Positions 1-6,801 of a stretch of DNA of 15,313 nt are shown here, one piece after another. Location: assembly GCA_031431235.1 (NCBI GenBank), contig JANPDA010000036.1, positions 1-15,313 of the forward strand. The letters are read 5' to 3'. Numbering within the stretch: position 1 is the first letter of the stretch; every line of letters begins with the position of its first letter. Position numbers and translations under genes: made by a program. The stretch is from JANNSW01 sp031431235. Its GTDB lineage: Bacteria; Pseudomonadota; Alphaproteobacteria; Rhizobiales; Hyphomicrobiaceae. Under the pieces are notes generated by a model. It was not told the DNA's origin. It worked only from the letters and a program-made list of their open reading frames with translations, and made no database searches.

Positions 1-131
1 CTAGTGTTCCGACTCATTCATTTGGTACCCAAATGAATGGCCAGCCCACTAGCTACCTCCTTGTTTGTGTTCCGTCTTTCCATTCATTGATCCAGCTTCG
101 CCGGAATCGAATGAATGGGCCGGAACACTAG
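1..131. repeat. Dimeric hairpin repeat, copy 1 (MITE/REP-doublet-like)
   Basis: First of three near-identical copies of a non-coding element in this window. The ends are inverted: CTAGTGTTCCG at the left and CGGAACACTAG at the right, followed inward on both sides by CATTCATT-type sequence. Inside are two hairpin units. Unit A (1-51) has CATTCATTTGG facing CCAAATGAATG and is bounded by CTAGTG and CACTAG. Unit B (about 67-131) begins GTGTTCCGTCT, again has CATTCATT facing AATGAATG, and ends CGGAACACTAG. The two units share the same plan, so the element looks like a duplicated hairpin. No transposase ORF fits inside. This copy lacks one C in the unit A loop compared with copy 3. It starts at base 1, so its left flank is not visible. 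Confidence 0.9.
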
Positions 132-132
132 T

Positions 133-279
133 TCCATCTTGCGCAGCGAAACCGGGCTCACCTCGTTGCGGAACATGATCGAGCCCGCGGACATCGGCTA
201 GCCAGCGCTCGATTTCACCTCGCCACTCGGCAGGTATACCTACGACCTGCGTATCGGTGTTTGCAACCATTGGGAGCAT
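133..279 (-). other. Possible truncated coding remnant next to repeat copy 1
   Basis: Between the repeat and the dehydrogenase start, the minus strand reads open from an ATG at 279 (MLPMVANTDTQVVG..., then IPAEWRGEIERWLADV) and runs into the repeat. A second minus frame near 133-201 reads FRNEVSPVSLRKMEL, also protein-like. The first stretch faintly recalls small AtzG-like amidase partners, but this is recall only and too short to assign. There is no convincing ribosome site before the ATG. It may be a gene start broken by the repeat, or chance open frame in GC-rich DNA. The same stretch must also hold the promoter of the dehydrogenase. It contains the dyad GCAGGT/ACCTGC (230-250), 34 bp before that gene, which could be a regulator site. 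Confidence 0.2.
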
Positions 280-284
280 GAGAG

Positions 285-1229
285 ATGGTGAAGCGCGTCG
301 GCCTAGTCGGCACGGGACTGATAGGGCGAGGCTGGGCGATCGTGTTCGCCCGCGCGGGCTGGGAGGTGCGGCTCTGGGATGCGGCCGCCGGCGCGGTCGG
401 GCGGTGCCTCGCAACCGCCGAGCGCAACCTGGCCGACCTCGAGGCGATCGGGCTCATTGCCAGCGCCACGCAGGTGCGGGGGCGGATGCTTGCCGCAACC
501 AGCCTCGCGGATGCCCTGGCCGGCGCCGACTACATCCAGGAGAGCGTGTTCGAGGATCGTGCGCTCAAGGCCACGGTCACCGGTGAGATCGACCGCCACG
601 CCCCTGCGGGTGTGGTCATCGGCAGCTCCTGCTCGGCCATTCCTGGATCGGAGTTCCAGGGCGAGGTCGCGGGCCGCAGCCGCTGCATCGTCGCGCATCC
701 GGCCAACCCTCCCTACCTGATGCCCGTCGTCGAGCTGGTGCCCGCGCCTTTCACGTCACCCGAGACGACCGATCGCGCCCATGCCGTCATGACCGAGGTC
801 GGCCAGGTGCCGGTCGTGCTGAAGCGCGAGATCGAGGGGTTCGTGATGAACCGGCTGCAGGCCGGCGTCGTCAATGAGGCCGTCGCGCTCGTCGGCAGCG
901 AGGTCATTTCCCCCCAGGATCTCGACAAGGTGATGCGCTACAGCCTCGGGCTGCGCTGGTCGTTCATGGGTCCATTCGAGACCATGGACATGAACGCGCC
1001 CAACGGCTTTGCCGACTACGCCGAGCGCTATCACCGCTCCTACGAGGCGATGGGTCGTGGCATGAAATTGGACGCGGACTGGCCCAGCGATGCGATCGAG
1101 CGGATCGAGACCTCACGGCGCGAGCTCGTGCCGAGCGACAAGGTCGCCGAGCGGCAAGCCTGGCGCGATCGCCGGCTGATGGCACTGTTGAAGCACATCA
1201 AGGACAGCGACGGCCGGTTCGGCGCCTGA
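285..1229 (+). CDS. 3-hydroxyacyl-CoA dehydrogenase, lambda-crystallin (CRYL1)-like
   Basis: Cytoplasmic NAD-dependent dehydrogenase of 314 residues, full length for single-module members of the 3-hydroxyacyl-CoA dehydrogenase superfamily. The N-terminal Rossmann domain shows GTGLIGRGW (residues 9-17), with D32 ending the second strand as expected for NAD rather than NADP. The catalytic pair is seen as H138 in HPANPPYLMPVVELVP and E150. The C-terminal helical domain contains GFVMNRLQ (185-192) and GLRWSFMGPFETMDMN. These motifs match the lambda-crystallin/L-gulonate 3-dehydrogenase branch, which also includes 3-hydroxybutyryl-CoA and carnitine dehydrogenases, so the substrate is open. The start is set by GGGAG at 272-276, 8 nt upstream. 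A decayed hydrolase follows 12 bp after the stop, and the mutase operon converges from the other side, suggesting a shared catabolic theme. Confidence 0.88.
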   Translation: MVKRVGLVGTGLIGRGWAIVFARAGWEVRLWDAAAGAVGRCLATAERNLADLEAIGLIASATQVRGRMLAATSLADALAGADYIQESVFEDRALKATVTGEIDRHAPAGVVIGSSCSAIPGSEFQGEVAGRSRCIVAHPANPPYLMPVVELVPAPFTSPETTDRAHAVMTEVGQVPVVLKREIEGFVMNRLQAGVVNEAVALVGSEVISPQDLDKVMRYSLGLRWSFMGPFETMDMNAPNGFADYAERYHRSYEAMGRGMKLDADWPSDAIERIETSRRELVPSDKVAERQAWRDRRLMALLKHIKDSDGRFGA

Positions 1230-1241
1230 GCCGCCGCGCTC

Positions 1242-1600
1242 ATGGTCCAACACAGACGCATCTGGCCCGCAGCGCGTCGCGCCCGCCGCCGCGAGCCGCA
1301 GGATATCGGCGGGATCCCGCATATGGACGGTTTCGAGGAGCCAATGCCGGCCGGGTGATCCAGGCCGCACGCTCGGCTCATATCCCGATCGTCTTCTGCC
1401 GGGAGGTGCACCGCAAGACCCGCATCGACTTCGGCCGCGAGCTCGATGGCGCGGAGGGGCTGCATTGCCTCGAGGGCGATCTCGGCACCGAGCTGATCGA
1501 TGGCCTCGCGCCGGAAGGCGACGGCGAGCACCTCATCGTGCAACGCCGCTACTCGTCCTTCTACGGCACCGACCTGCGCGTGCTGTCGGATCGTGGTGTC
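1242..1600 (+). pseudogene. Decayed isochorismatase-like cysteine hydrolase
   Basis: The plus frame from about 1322 to 1590 gives an unmistakable central piece of an isochorismatase-fold hydrolase: GANAGRVIQAARSAHIPIVF, then CREVHRKTRIDFGREL, then LIVQRRYSSFYGTDL. The N-terminal part with the catalytic Asp (normally an IDMQ-type motif) is missing. An ATG at 1242 opens in another frame and stops at 1356, which looks like a frameshift. After YGTDL the family pattern stops, so the segment carrying the nucleophilic Cys is absent. The catalytic Lys expected just before the RYS-FYGTD motif is Gln here. The remnant begins 12 bp after the dehydrogenase stop and probably was once the second gene of that operon. 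I consider it non-functional. Confidence 0.75.
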
Positions 1601-1683
1601 GGCTCGAGCGAGGAAAGCCATGGCGCGGCGATGCGGGCGCGAGTTGCCATCCTTCGCGCCCCCGGCGAAAGCGACCAAGCAGG

Positions 1684-1712
1684 ACGGATCCGCATGGTGC
1701 ATGCGGATCCGT
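1684..1712 (-). terminator. Perfect 13-bp hairpin after the RidA gene
   Basis: Bases 1684-1696 and 1700-1712 are exact inverted complements (ACGGATCCGCATG facing its reverse complement) with a 3-nt loop. On the minus strand the hairpin begins 13 bases after the stop codon of the last gene of the mutase operon. No clear U-run follows, so it may act as an RNA 3' stabiliser or a U-poor terminator. It also lies just past the decayed plus-strand hydrolase, so it could work in both directions. Confidence 0.65.
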
Positions 1713-1725
1713 TCGACTGGCCGAG

Positions 1726-2211
1726 CTATTCCGCGATCTCGACCTCGGCCTCCACCTCGACGGGAATATCGAGTGGAAGCTCCGCCATGCCGACGGCCGA
1801 GCGCGTGTGAGCGCCCATCTCTGGACCCCACAGCTCGAGCACCAGCTCGCTGAAACCATTGATGACCGGCGTGGTCCGGTTGAATCCGGGCGCGCAATTG
1901 ACCATGCCGAAGACGCGCAGCCACTGCGTCACCCGGTCGAGATCGCCGAGCGCCCGCTTCAGGTCGCCCAGCACCGACAGGCAGACGAGCTTGGCGCAGG
2001 TATAGCCCTGCTCTGCCGTCAGCTCGCGGCCGAGCTTGCCGAGCGGCTTGCTGATCGAGCCATCGGGATCCTGCGGGGCGTGGCCCGAGATGTAGCAGCG
2101 ATTGCCGCGCACGAGCACGGGCTTGAAGGGCAGGGTCAGGCCTGCCGGAACGATCAGCGGCTCGGGCAGATAGAGCCCCATCGACTTCAGCTTGCTTTCG
2201 ACTTTACCCAT
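1726..2211 (-). CDS. RidA/YjgF-family protein
   Basis: A 161-residue RidA-family protein. RidA proteins hydrolyse reactive imine/enamine intermediates such as those made by amino-acid-metabolising enzymes. Family features visible are ISGHAPQD (41-48), CLSVLGDLKRALGDLDRV in the middle, GFNRTTPVINGFSELVLELW (109-128) and, near the end, HTRSAVGMAELPLDIPVEVE. R137 in the last motif sits where active RidA has its essential Arg (R105 in E. coli), so imine deaminase activity is plausible. It is longer than classic RidA (about 130) by an N-terminal extension, as in many proteobacterial paralogues. AAGGAG lies 9 nt before the ATG. It is the last gene of the operon, 41 bp after the FAD oxidoreductase, a partner whose imine products it could clear. 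Confidence 0.88.
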   Translation of the reverse strand: MGKVESKLKSMGLYLPEPLIVPAGLTLPFKPVLVRGNRCYISGHAPQDPDGSISKPLGKLGRELTAEQGYTCAKLVCLSVLGDLKRALGDLDRVTQWLRVFGMVNCAPGFNRTTPVINGFSELVLELWGPEMGAHTRSAVGMAELPLDIPVEVEAEVEIAE

Positions 2212-2252
2212 ACCTTCGGTCTCCTTGGTTGGACTCGGTGTGTACGCCCCTC

Positions 2253-3494
2253 TCAGCCATAGGATCGGTCGATCCGGAATGGCGCGAGATCGATGCTGGT
2301 CGGCCGGCCGCTGACAGCCTCGGCGATCAGCTTGCCGGTGATCGCTCCGGTCGTCAGGCCCATGTGGCTGTGACCGAAGGCATAGAAGGCGTTGGCGAAG
2401 TGCGGCGAGCGGCCGAGCACTGGCAGCGAGTCGGGGGTGAGCGGACGCTCGCCGAACCAGCGTGTCGCGCCTCGCGTATCGAGGCCGGGGAGCACCCGCT
2501 TGCCCCAGGTCAGCACCATATCGGCCTGACGCCAATCGGGTGGTGCGTCGATCCCGGGAAAAGCCGAGGCGCCGACGATGCGCACGCCCATGTCCATGGT
2601 GGTGATGGCGACCTTGGCCATCCCGACGACGACCAGATGGCGGGTCTCGACGCCGGCGTTGGGCAGCGTCACATGATAGCCGCGTTGTGATTCGAGCGGC
2701 ACGCGGCTGCCGAGCTTGGCGGCGAGGCGGCTCGACCAGGCTCCACCCGCTATCACCACGGCATCGCAATCGTAGCGGCCCCGGCTGGTGATGACGGCGC
2801 GCACGCCCGCAGGCCCCCGATCGAAGTCCTTGACCTCTTCCTCGATGATCGTGCCGCCCCGCTGGCGTAGCATCTCGGCCAGGCCCGCCACCACCTTGTA
2901 GGGATCGCGCACATGGTGCCAGTCGGGCTCGAGCACGGCACGCTTCCATTCGCGCGAGACGGCAGGCTCCAGTTGGCGCAAATCGTCGTCGCCGATCTCG
3001 TGGAACTCGAGGCCCTTGTCCTTGCGGGCCTGCCAGAACGGCCGGTCGACCTCGAGGGCCGCGCTGTCGCGATAGATCCAGAGGCCGCCATCGCCGCGCA
3101 CCAGCGGCATCAGCCCAGCGTCCTCGAACAGCGGCTTCCAGGCGTCATAGGCTGGCGGCATGAAAGCAGCCAGCGCCTCGGTGCATGCCTTCACCCGCTC
3201 CGGCCGGCAGTTCCGCCAGAACTGCCACAGGAACGGCAGCATGAACGGCATGTGCGCCCAGCGCAGCGATACCGGGCCTTCGGGATCGAGGTAGTACTCG
3301 AGGTACTTCTTGAAGAGGCCCGGCATGGCGAGCGGCAGCACGAAGGTGCTGGCGATGCCACCGCCATTGCCAAAGGAGGTCGAGCGCCCTGGCGGCACCC
3401 GGTCGATCACCGTGACCTGATGGCCCGCGCGCTGGAGGTAGCTCGCGCAGCCCATGCCGACGACGCCTGCACCCACGACAATGACTTTGCCCAT
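2253..3494 (-). CDS. DadA-like FAD-dependent amino acid/amine oxidoreductase
   Basis: A 413-residue flavoenzyme of the DAO superfamily, closest in layout to D-amino-acid dehydrogenase (DadA). The FAD site is GAGVVG (8-13) at the very N-terminus, followed by IDRVPPGRSTSFGNGGG (30-46), which matches the DadA region after the dinucleotide fold. Near the C-terminus are GERPLTPDSLPVLGRSP (348-364) and AFGHSHMGLTTGAITGKLIAE (about 372-392), the second FAD-contact region. Such enzymes oxidise an amine to an imine and pass electrons to quinone or oxygen. The likely substrate here is an unidentified D-amino acid or secondary amine. The ATG at 3494 is preferred over an in-frame start six codons earlier because GGAGGA (3501-3506) lies 6 nt before it. 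It follows the 62-codon ORF by 14 bp and precedes the RidA gene. Confidence 0.88.
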   Translation of the reverse strand: MGKVIVVGAGVVGMGCASYLQRAGHQVTVIDRVPPGRSTSFGNGGGIASTFVLPLAMPGLFKKYLEYYLDPEGPVSLRWAHMPFMLPFLWQFWRNCRPERVKACTEALAAFMPPAYDAWKPLFEDAGLMPLVRGDGGLWIYRDSAALEVDRPFWQARKDKGLEFHEIGDDDLRQLEPAVSREWKRAVLEPDWHHVRDPYKVVAGLAEMLRQRGGTIIEEEVKDFDRGPAGVRAVITSRGRYDCDAVVIAGGAWSSRLAAKLGSRVPLESQRGYHVTLPNAGVETRHLVVVGMAKVAITTMDMGVRIVGASAFPGIDAPPDWRQADMVLTWGKRVLPGLDTRGATRWFGERPLTPDSLPVLGRSPHFANAFYAFGHSHMGLTTGAITGKLIAEAVSGRPTSIDLAPFRIDRSYG

Positions 3495-3508
3495 GACCGC
3501 TCCTCCCC

Positions 3509-3697
3509 TCACTCCGCCGCCAAGGCGAGCGGCATGCGAGTCGGCTGCGCCAGCAAATGCCGCTCGCGATTACGGGTCTGCTCCACCGACCTCGCCTTCG
3601 CAGGATCATGGTCGCGGATGCTCTCCGCCACGCCGGTCAGGACGATGCGGCCCGACGCCAGCTCGTGCCTGTCGGACAAGGAGGGCTGGAGCGCCAT
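3509..3697 (-). CDS. Small coupled ORF, 62 aa, unknown
   Basis: A short ORF (MALQPSLSDRHELASGRIVL... to ...PTRMPLALAAE) that I do not recognise. Three things argue that it is real: almost every third codon position is G or C; its ATG overlaps the TAA stop of the TetR gene (TAATG), an arrangement typical of translational coupling; and its TGA is followed after 14 bp by the well-formed start of the FAD oxidoreductase gene. A GGGAG lies 10 nt before the ATG, inside the end of the TetR gene. The protein is hydrophilic, Arg-rich in its second half (SVEQTRNRERHLLAQ), and has no signal peptide or membrane segment. It could be a small accessory protein, or the C-terminal stub of a larger gene lost from the operon. 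Confidence 0.55.
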   Translation of the reverse strand: MALQPSLSDRHELASGRIVLTGVAESIRDHDPAKARSVEQTRNRERHLLAQPTRMPLALAAE

Positions 3698-4452
3698 TAC
3701 CGGCCTACTCCCATCGGTCTTGCGGACCTCGCCTTGACGCCCGCCTGCCGGTGGCGTCCCGGAGTCGTGCCGGCTGCCCTCAATCCATCGCAGATCATGG
3801 CGCTGAAGGTGCGCGCGATCTCGCCGGCCGGCTTGCGCCCATCCGGCCTGTACCATTTGTACATCCAGTTGATCATGCCGATGATGCCGAAGGCGACGAG
3901 CTTGTGGTCGAGATCGGCCCTGAGCTCGCCCGCGGCGATGCCCGTCTTGATCACACCTTCCCAGGTCGCCTCGAACCGTCGCTGCAGCCGCTTGATTTCG
4001 CGGCGCGGCTCCTGGGCGAGCGAGCTGGCGAGGTCCGTCCGGGTGAAGAAGGTCATCAGCGGCAACAGCTCGTCATAGGAGTTGACCAGGGCCGCGATCA
4101 GCTGCTCCAGCGTCTGGAGAGTGCTACCCTCGGCCGCGATGATCGCCTCGAAGCGCTGTTGGGGCAACTGGAGGGCCTTGCGCAGGAGACCGACGATCAG
4201 GTCCTCCTTGCTGGCGTAGAAATAGTAGAGGCTCGCCTTCCTGATCCCCGTCGCCGCGGCGATGTCCTGCATGCTGGTGCCGTCGACACCCCGCTCCGCG
4301 AACAGCCGCGCCGCCACCTCCTCGATCTGCTGGCGCCGGTCAGCCCCGCGCATGCGCTGGCGACCGGCCGCAGGAGCAGCGCTCGTCATGGACCCCGCTG
4401 GCTCCGCCAGAGTGCCCTCTCGCGCTGAGCTCGGTCTGCGGCTCACCTGCAT
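3697..4452 (-). CDS. TetR/AcrR-family transcriptional regulator
   Basis: A 251-residue TetR-type repressor. The DNA-binding domain is at residues about 38-86: RRQQIEEVAARLFAERGVDG, then TSMQDIAAATGIRKASLYYF, the helix-turn-helix, then YASKEDLIVGLL. The remainder is an all-helical ligand domain (LLPLMTFFTRTDLASSL; AFGIIGMINWMYKWYRPDG). This resembles regulators of acyl-CoA catabolism, which sense CoA esters; the ligand here is unknown. It carries about 35 residues before the usual TetR start, but the ATG at 4452 has a perfect GGAGG (4461-4465) 8 nt upstream, better than any internal Met. It sits inside the mutase operon, 43 bp after the small subunit, so it likely represses its own operon through the dyad at 6579-6596. 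Confidence 0.9.
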   Translation of the reverse strand: MQVSRRPSSAREGTLAEPAGSMTSAAPAAGRQRMRGADRRQQIEEVAARLFAERGVDGTSMQDIAAATGIRKASLYYFYASKEDLIVGLLRKALQLPQQRFEAIIAAEGSTLQTLEQLIAALVNSYDELLPLMTFFTRTDLASSLAQEPRREIKRLQRRFEATWEGVIKTGIAAGELRADLDHKLVAFGIIGMINWMYKWYRPDGRKPAGEIARTFSAMICDGLRAAGTTPGRHRQAGVKARSARPMGVGR

Positions 4453-4495
4453 GTGTCCCACCTCCGTACGATGCCGGTCGCTGCTGGCACCGCCA

Positions 4496-4915
4496 TCACT
4501 TCACTGCTCGTCTTGCGTCCCGCGCGGCTATGGCCTCCTCGAGGAACCGAACGACCTCCTCGATCGCGGTGCCCTGGCCGAAGACACCCGCCACACCCAT
4601 CGCCAGCAGCTCGACCCGGTCGGCGTCCGGCACCAGGCCCCCGACGATCACAATCGGATCGAGGCCCTGACGCGCCAGCTCGCCCAGGATCTCGGGGATG
4701 TAGGACTTGTACTCGCCCGAGATGGAGCTGATGGCGATGGCGTCGGGATCCTCGCTGACGACCGCATCGAGGATGCTGGCGGCGGTCTGGAACGGCCCGA
4801 GATAGACGACCTCCATGCCGGCATCGCTGAGGCTGCGAGCCACGAATTTGGCTCCGATATCATGCAGGTCGAGGCCGACCTTGCCGAGCACGACGCGGAT
4901 GGGGCGGTTGCGCAT
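4496..4915 (-). CDS. Acyl-CoA mutase small subunit, cobalamin-binding
   Basis: A 139-residue stand-alone B12-binding domain, the usual size for two-part acyl-CoA mutases. The cobalamin signature D-x-H-x-x-G is seen as D16, H18 and G21 in LDLHDIGAKFVARSL. H18 would be the lower axial ligand of cobalt. ISSISGEY (about 62-69) and IVIVGGLVPD (about 88-97) match the other two cofactor contact loops. It must assemble with the large subunit encoded 15 bp upstream to form an active mutase. The ATG at 4915 has only a weak ribosome site (GGCGG, 6 nt away), consistent with coupling to the upstream gene. Compared with methylmalonyl-CoA mutase the domain itself looks intact, which suggests that the unusual large subunit is a working enzyme. 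Confidence 0.92.
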   Translation of the reverse strand: MRNRPIRVVLGKVGLDLHDIGAKFVARSLSDAGMEVVYLGPFQTAASILDAVVSEDPDAIAISSISGEYKSYIPEILGELARQGLDPIVIVGGLVPDADRVELLAMGVAGVFGQGTAIEEVVRFLEEAIAARDARRAVK

Positions 4916-4930
4916 GGATTGCCGCCGTTC

Positions 4931-6559
4931 TCAGATCGTCGTTCCGGCGGGGATGGCGCCGACCGGATCGTAGCGCAAGCCATGGCCCAGGCGGATGTTG
5001 CCGAGCACCTCGCCGACGGTTGCGCCCGCCTCGACCGCCGCGATGATCGGGGGCATCAGGTTCTCGCGACTCGATTGGGTCTTGTGGCGCAGATCCTCGA
5101 GCGTCCGAGCGAGCGCTGCCCTGTCACGGCTGGCCCTGAAACGGCGCACGGATTCCACCTGGGCTTTCGATGGCTCCGGATGACGGCCGCTGAACGACAG
5201 CAGCTTGTCCGTCTCGGGTGGAATCACATGGCAGTTGACGCCGACGATCTGGCGCTCGCCGCGAGCGATCGCGCCGTGCAGGTGGAATTGCATCTCATCC
5301 ATCAGGCGGCGCAGCCAACCGGCCTTGGCCGCCGCAATCATCCCGCCCTGTGCGGCGATCTCGTCCATCACGGCCCTGGCGCGGCGCTCGACCTCGTCGG
5401 TCAGCGCCTCCACATACCAGGAGCCGCCGAGCGGGTCGGCCACATTGGCAACGCCCGCTTCGAGCGCCAGAATCTGCTGGGTCCTGAGTGCGACCATGGC
5501 GGCGGCCTCGGAGGGCAGATCGACCGGCTCGTCGAACGCGGAGAGGTCGAGCCCCTGGCATCCGCCGAGGATCGCCGCCATCGCCTCGACCGTGCTGCGC
5601 ACGATGTTGTTGGCCGGCTGCGGGGCAACGAGCGATGAGCCCGCCGTATGAACGGCGAGTGTCAGCCGGCAGGTCCGATCCTCCTTGGCGCCGAACTCCT
5701 CGCGCATCATCCGCGCCCACATGCGCCGCACGGCCCGGAACTTCGCCACCTCCTCGAACAGATCGATGTGCGCGGCCGCGATCAGCAGGATGCCGGGCCC
5801 GAACTGGTCGATCGAGAGGCCGCGCTTCAGGGTTTCCTCGATGTAGGCGCGTGCGATCGCGAGCGCGACGCCGATCTCCTGGGGCGCATCGAGCCCGCTC
5901 TCGCGCAAATCGTAGGAGTTGACCGTGATCGCGTGGAAGCCCGGCACGTGGTGCGCACAGTGCTCCATCATGTCGACGCACAGGCGCATGCCGAGCTCGA
6001 GCGGCGTGCCGGCATCGTAGCTGGTGTGCACGGCCTGCAGCGGATCGTTCTGGAACGAGCCCCGGAGCCTGTCCCACCCGGTGCCGCGCCGGCGGGCGAC
6101 GGCGAGCAGCTGCCCGAACAACACGGGCGCGCTGACGCCGGGCACCGAGAACGAGGCCGTGACCCCGTCCAACTCGATACCCTGAAGCATCGCCTCCATA
6201 TCCTCGAGCGAGCACAGCGGCACCCCTTGCGTGCCCGCCGAGCGCGCCCCCATCGGATGATCGCTGTCGATGCCGAGCTGTGTCGGCGTGTCGGGAACGA
6301 TCGCGAGGCCGGTCTGCCCGTGGGCGATCAGATAGCGCAAGCGCTCGTTGGTTGCCGCCGGCGTCGAGAGACCGCACAGCTGCCGGTTGATCCACATCCG
6401 CTTGCGGTACATCTCGCGATGGCCGCCGCGGGTGAACGGCATCTGCCCCGGATCGCCCAGACCGGCATAGCCGGCACCTGCATTGCCCCCCGGGGCATAG
6501 AAGACATCGAGCGGAATACCCGACCAGGTGGCTGCCGCGGCGCCGTTACGATCCGTCAT
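4931..6559 (-). CDS. Divergent B12-dependent acyl-CoA mutase, large subunit
   Basis: A 542-residue substrate-binding (TIM barrel) subunit of the methylmalonyl-CoA mutase family, lacking a fused B12 domain. Family landmarks are PFTRG (41-45), RQLCGLST (59-66), GQTGL, DSDHPM, FQND (169-172), DQFGPG, EEVAKFRAVRRMWA, ALRTQQILALEAGV and DPLGGSWYVE. Set against methylmalonyl-CoA mutase from memory, the Tyr that contacts the substrate (Y89) is Leu61, the carboxylate-binding Arg (R207) is Ser180, and the catalytic His (H244) is Asp217, while Gln170 (Q197) is kept. The stretch GIDSDHPMG resembles 2-hydroxyisobutyryl-CoA mutase more than methylmalonyl-CoA mutase. It therefore probably rearranges another CoA ester. 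The start MTDRNG at 6559 gives the normal length, although the frame is open 27 codons further. First gene of the operon; the candidate operator lies 20 bp upstream. Confidence 0.9.
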   Translation of the reverse strand: MTDRNGAAAATWSGIPLDVFYAPGGNAGAGYAGLGDPGQMPFTRGGHREMYRKRMWINRQLCGLSTPAATNERLRYLIAHGQTGLAIVPDTPTQLGIDSDHPMGARSAGTQGVPLCSLEDMEAMLQGIELDGVTASFSVPGVSAPVLFGQLLAVARRRGTGWDRLRGSFQNDPLQAVHTSYDAGTPLELGMRLCVDMMEHCAHHVPGFHAITVNSYDLRESGLDAPQEIGVALAIARAYIEETLKRGLSIDQFGPGILLIAAAHIDLFEEVAKFRAVRRMWARMMREEFGAKEDRTCRLTLAVHTAGSSLVAPQPANNIVRSTVEAMAAILGGCQGLDLSAFDEPVDLPSEAAAMVALRTQQILALEAGVANVADPLGGSWYVEALTDEVERRARAVMDEIAAQGGMIAAAKAGWLRRLMDEMQFHLHGAIARGERQIVGVNCHVIPPETDKLLSFSGRHPEPSKAQVESVRRFRASRDRAALARTLEDLRHKTQSSRENLMPPIIAAVEAGATVGEVLGNIRLGHGLRYDPVGAIPAGTTI

Positions 6560-6578
6560 CCCCACGCACTCTCTGCGA

Positions 6579-6596
6579 CTACCAACCGGACGGTAG
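6579..6596. promoter_or_regulatory. Candidate TetR operator of the mutase operon
   Basis: An 18-bp dyad, CTACC-NN-CCGG-NN-GGTAG, with 14 of 18 positions symmetric and a CCGG centre. The form is close to known operators of TetR regulators of acyl-CoA catabolism, which often centre on ACCG-type half sites. It lies 19 bp before the mutase start codon, where the transcription start would fall, so binding would block the operon that also encodes the TetR protein. A second looser dyad (TTGC...GCAA, 6618-6634) is upstream and may hold the -35 element. The assignment is inference from position and symmetry. Confidence 0.55.
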
Positions 6597-6801
6597 GTGA
6601 CCACAGCTGCCGGGAGATTGCAACAGCGTCGCAACGACAATGGCGATGGCCGTGTGCTGGCAGGCAGCGAATGCCTGGAGCGCCACGAACGCGGAAAGTG
6701 CTCGGCGGCGACGCACTCGTTGGACTATGATTGCGATCGACCGCTCCAGCGCCTACGCGCAGGAATTCGAAGCGGCCTGCATTTTCCGGGAGGCTTGAAC
6801 G

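Noticed and set aside
49..132. Small peptide encoded in the repeat (ending MNGKTEHKQGG)
   Set aside because: It recurs only because the repeat recurs; stems and bulges, not codons, are what the copies preserve.
1726..2949. RidA gene as a 407-codon protein fused at the N-terminus
   Set aside because: The upstream open frame overlaps the FAD oxidoreductase in another frame; the RidA start at 2211 has AAGGAG at the right distance and gives a family-sized protein.
4262..5638. Long plus-strand open frame (over 450 codons) opposite the mutase genes
   Set aside because: It is an antisense shadow in GC-rich DNA: the minus strand encodes the well-recognised mutase subunits and the plus translation has no motifs or ribosome site.
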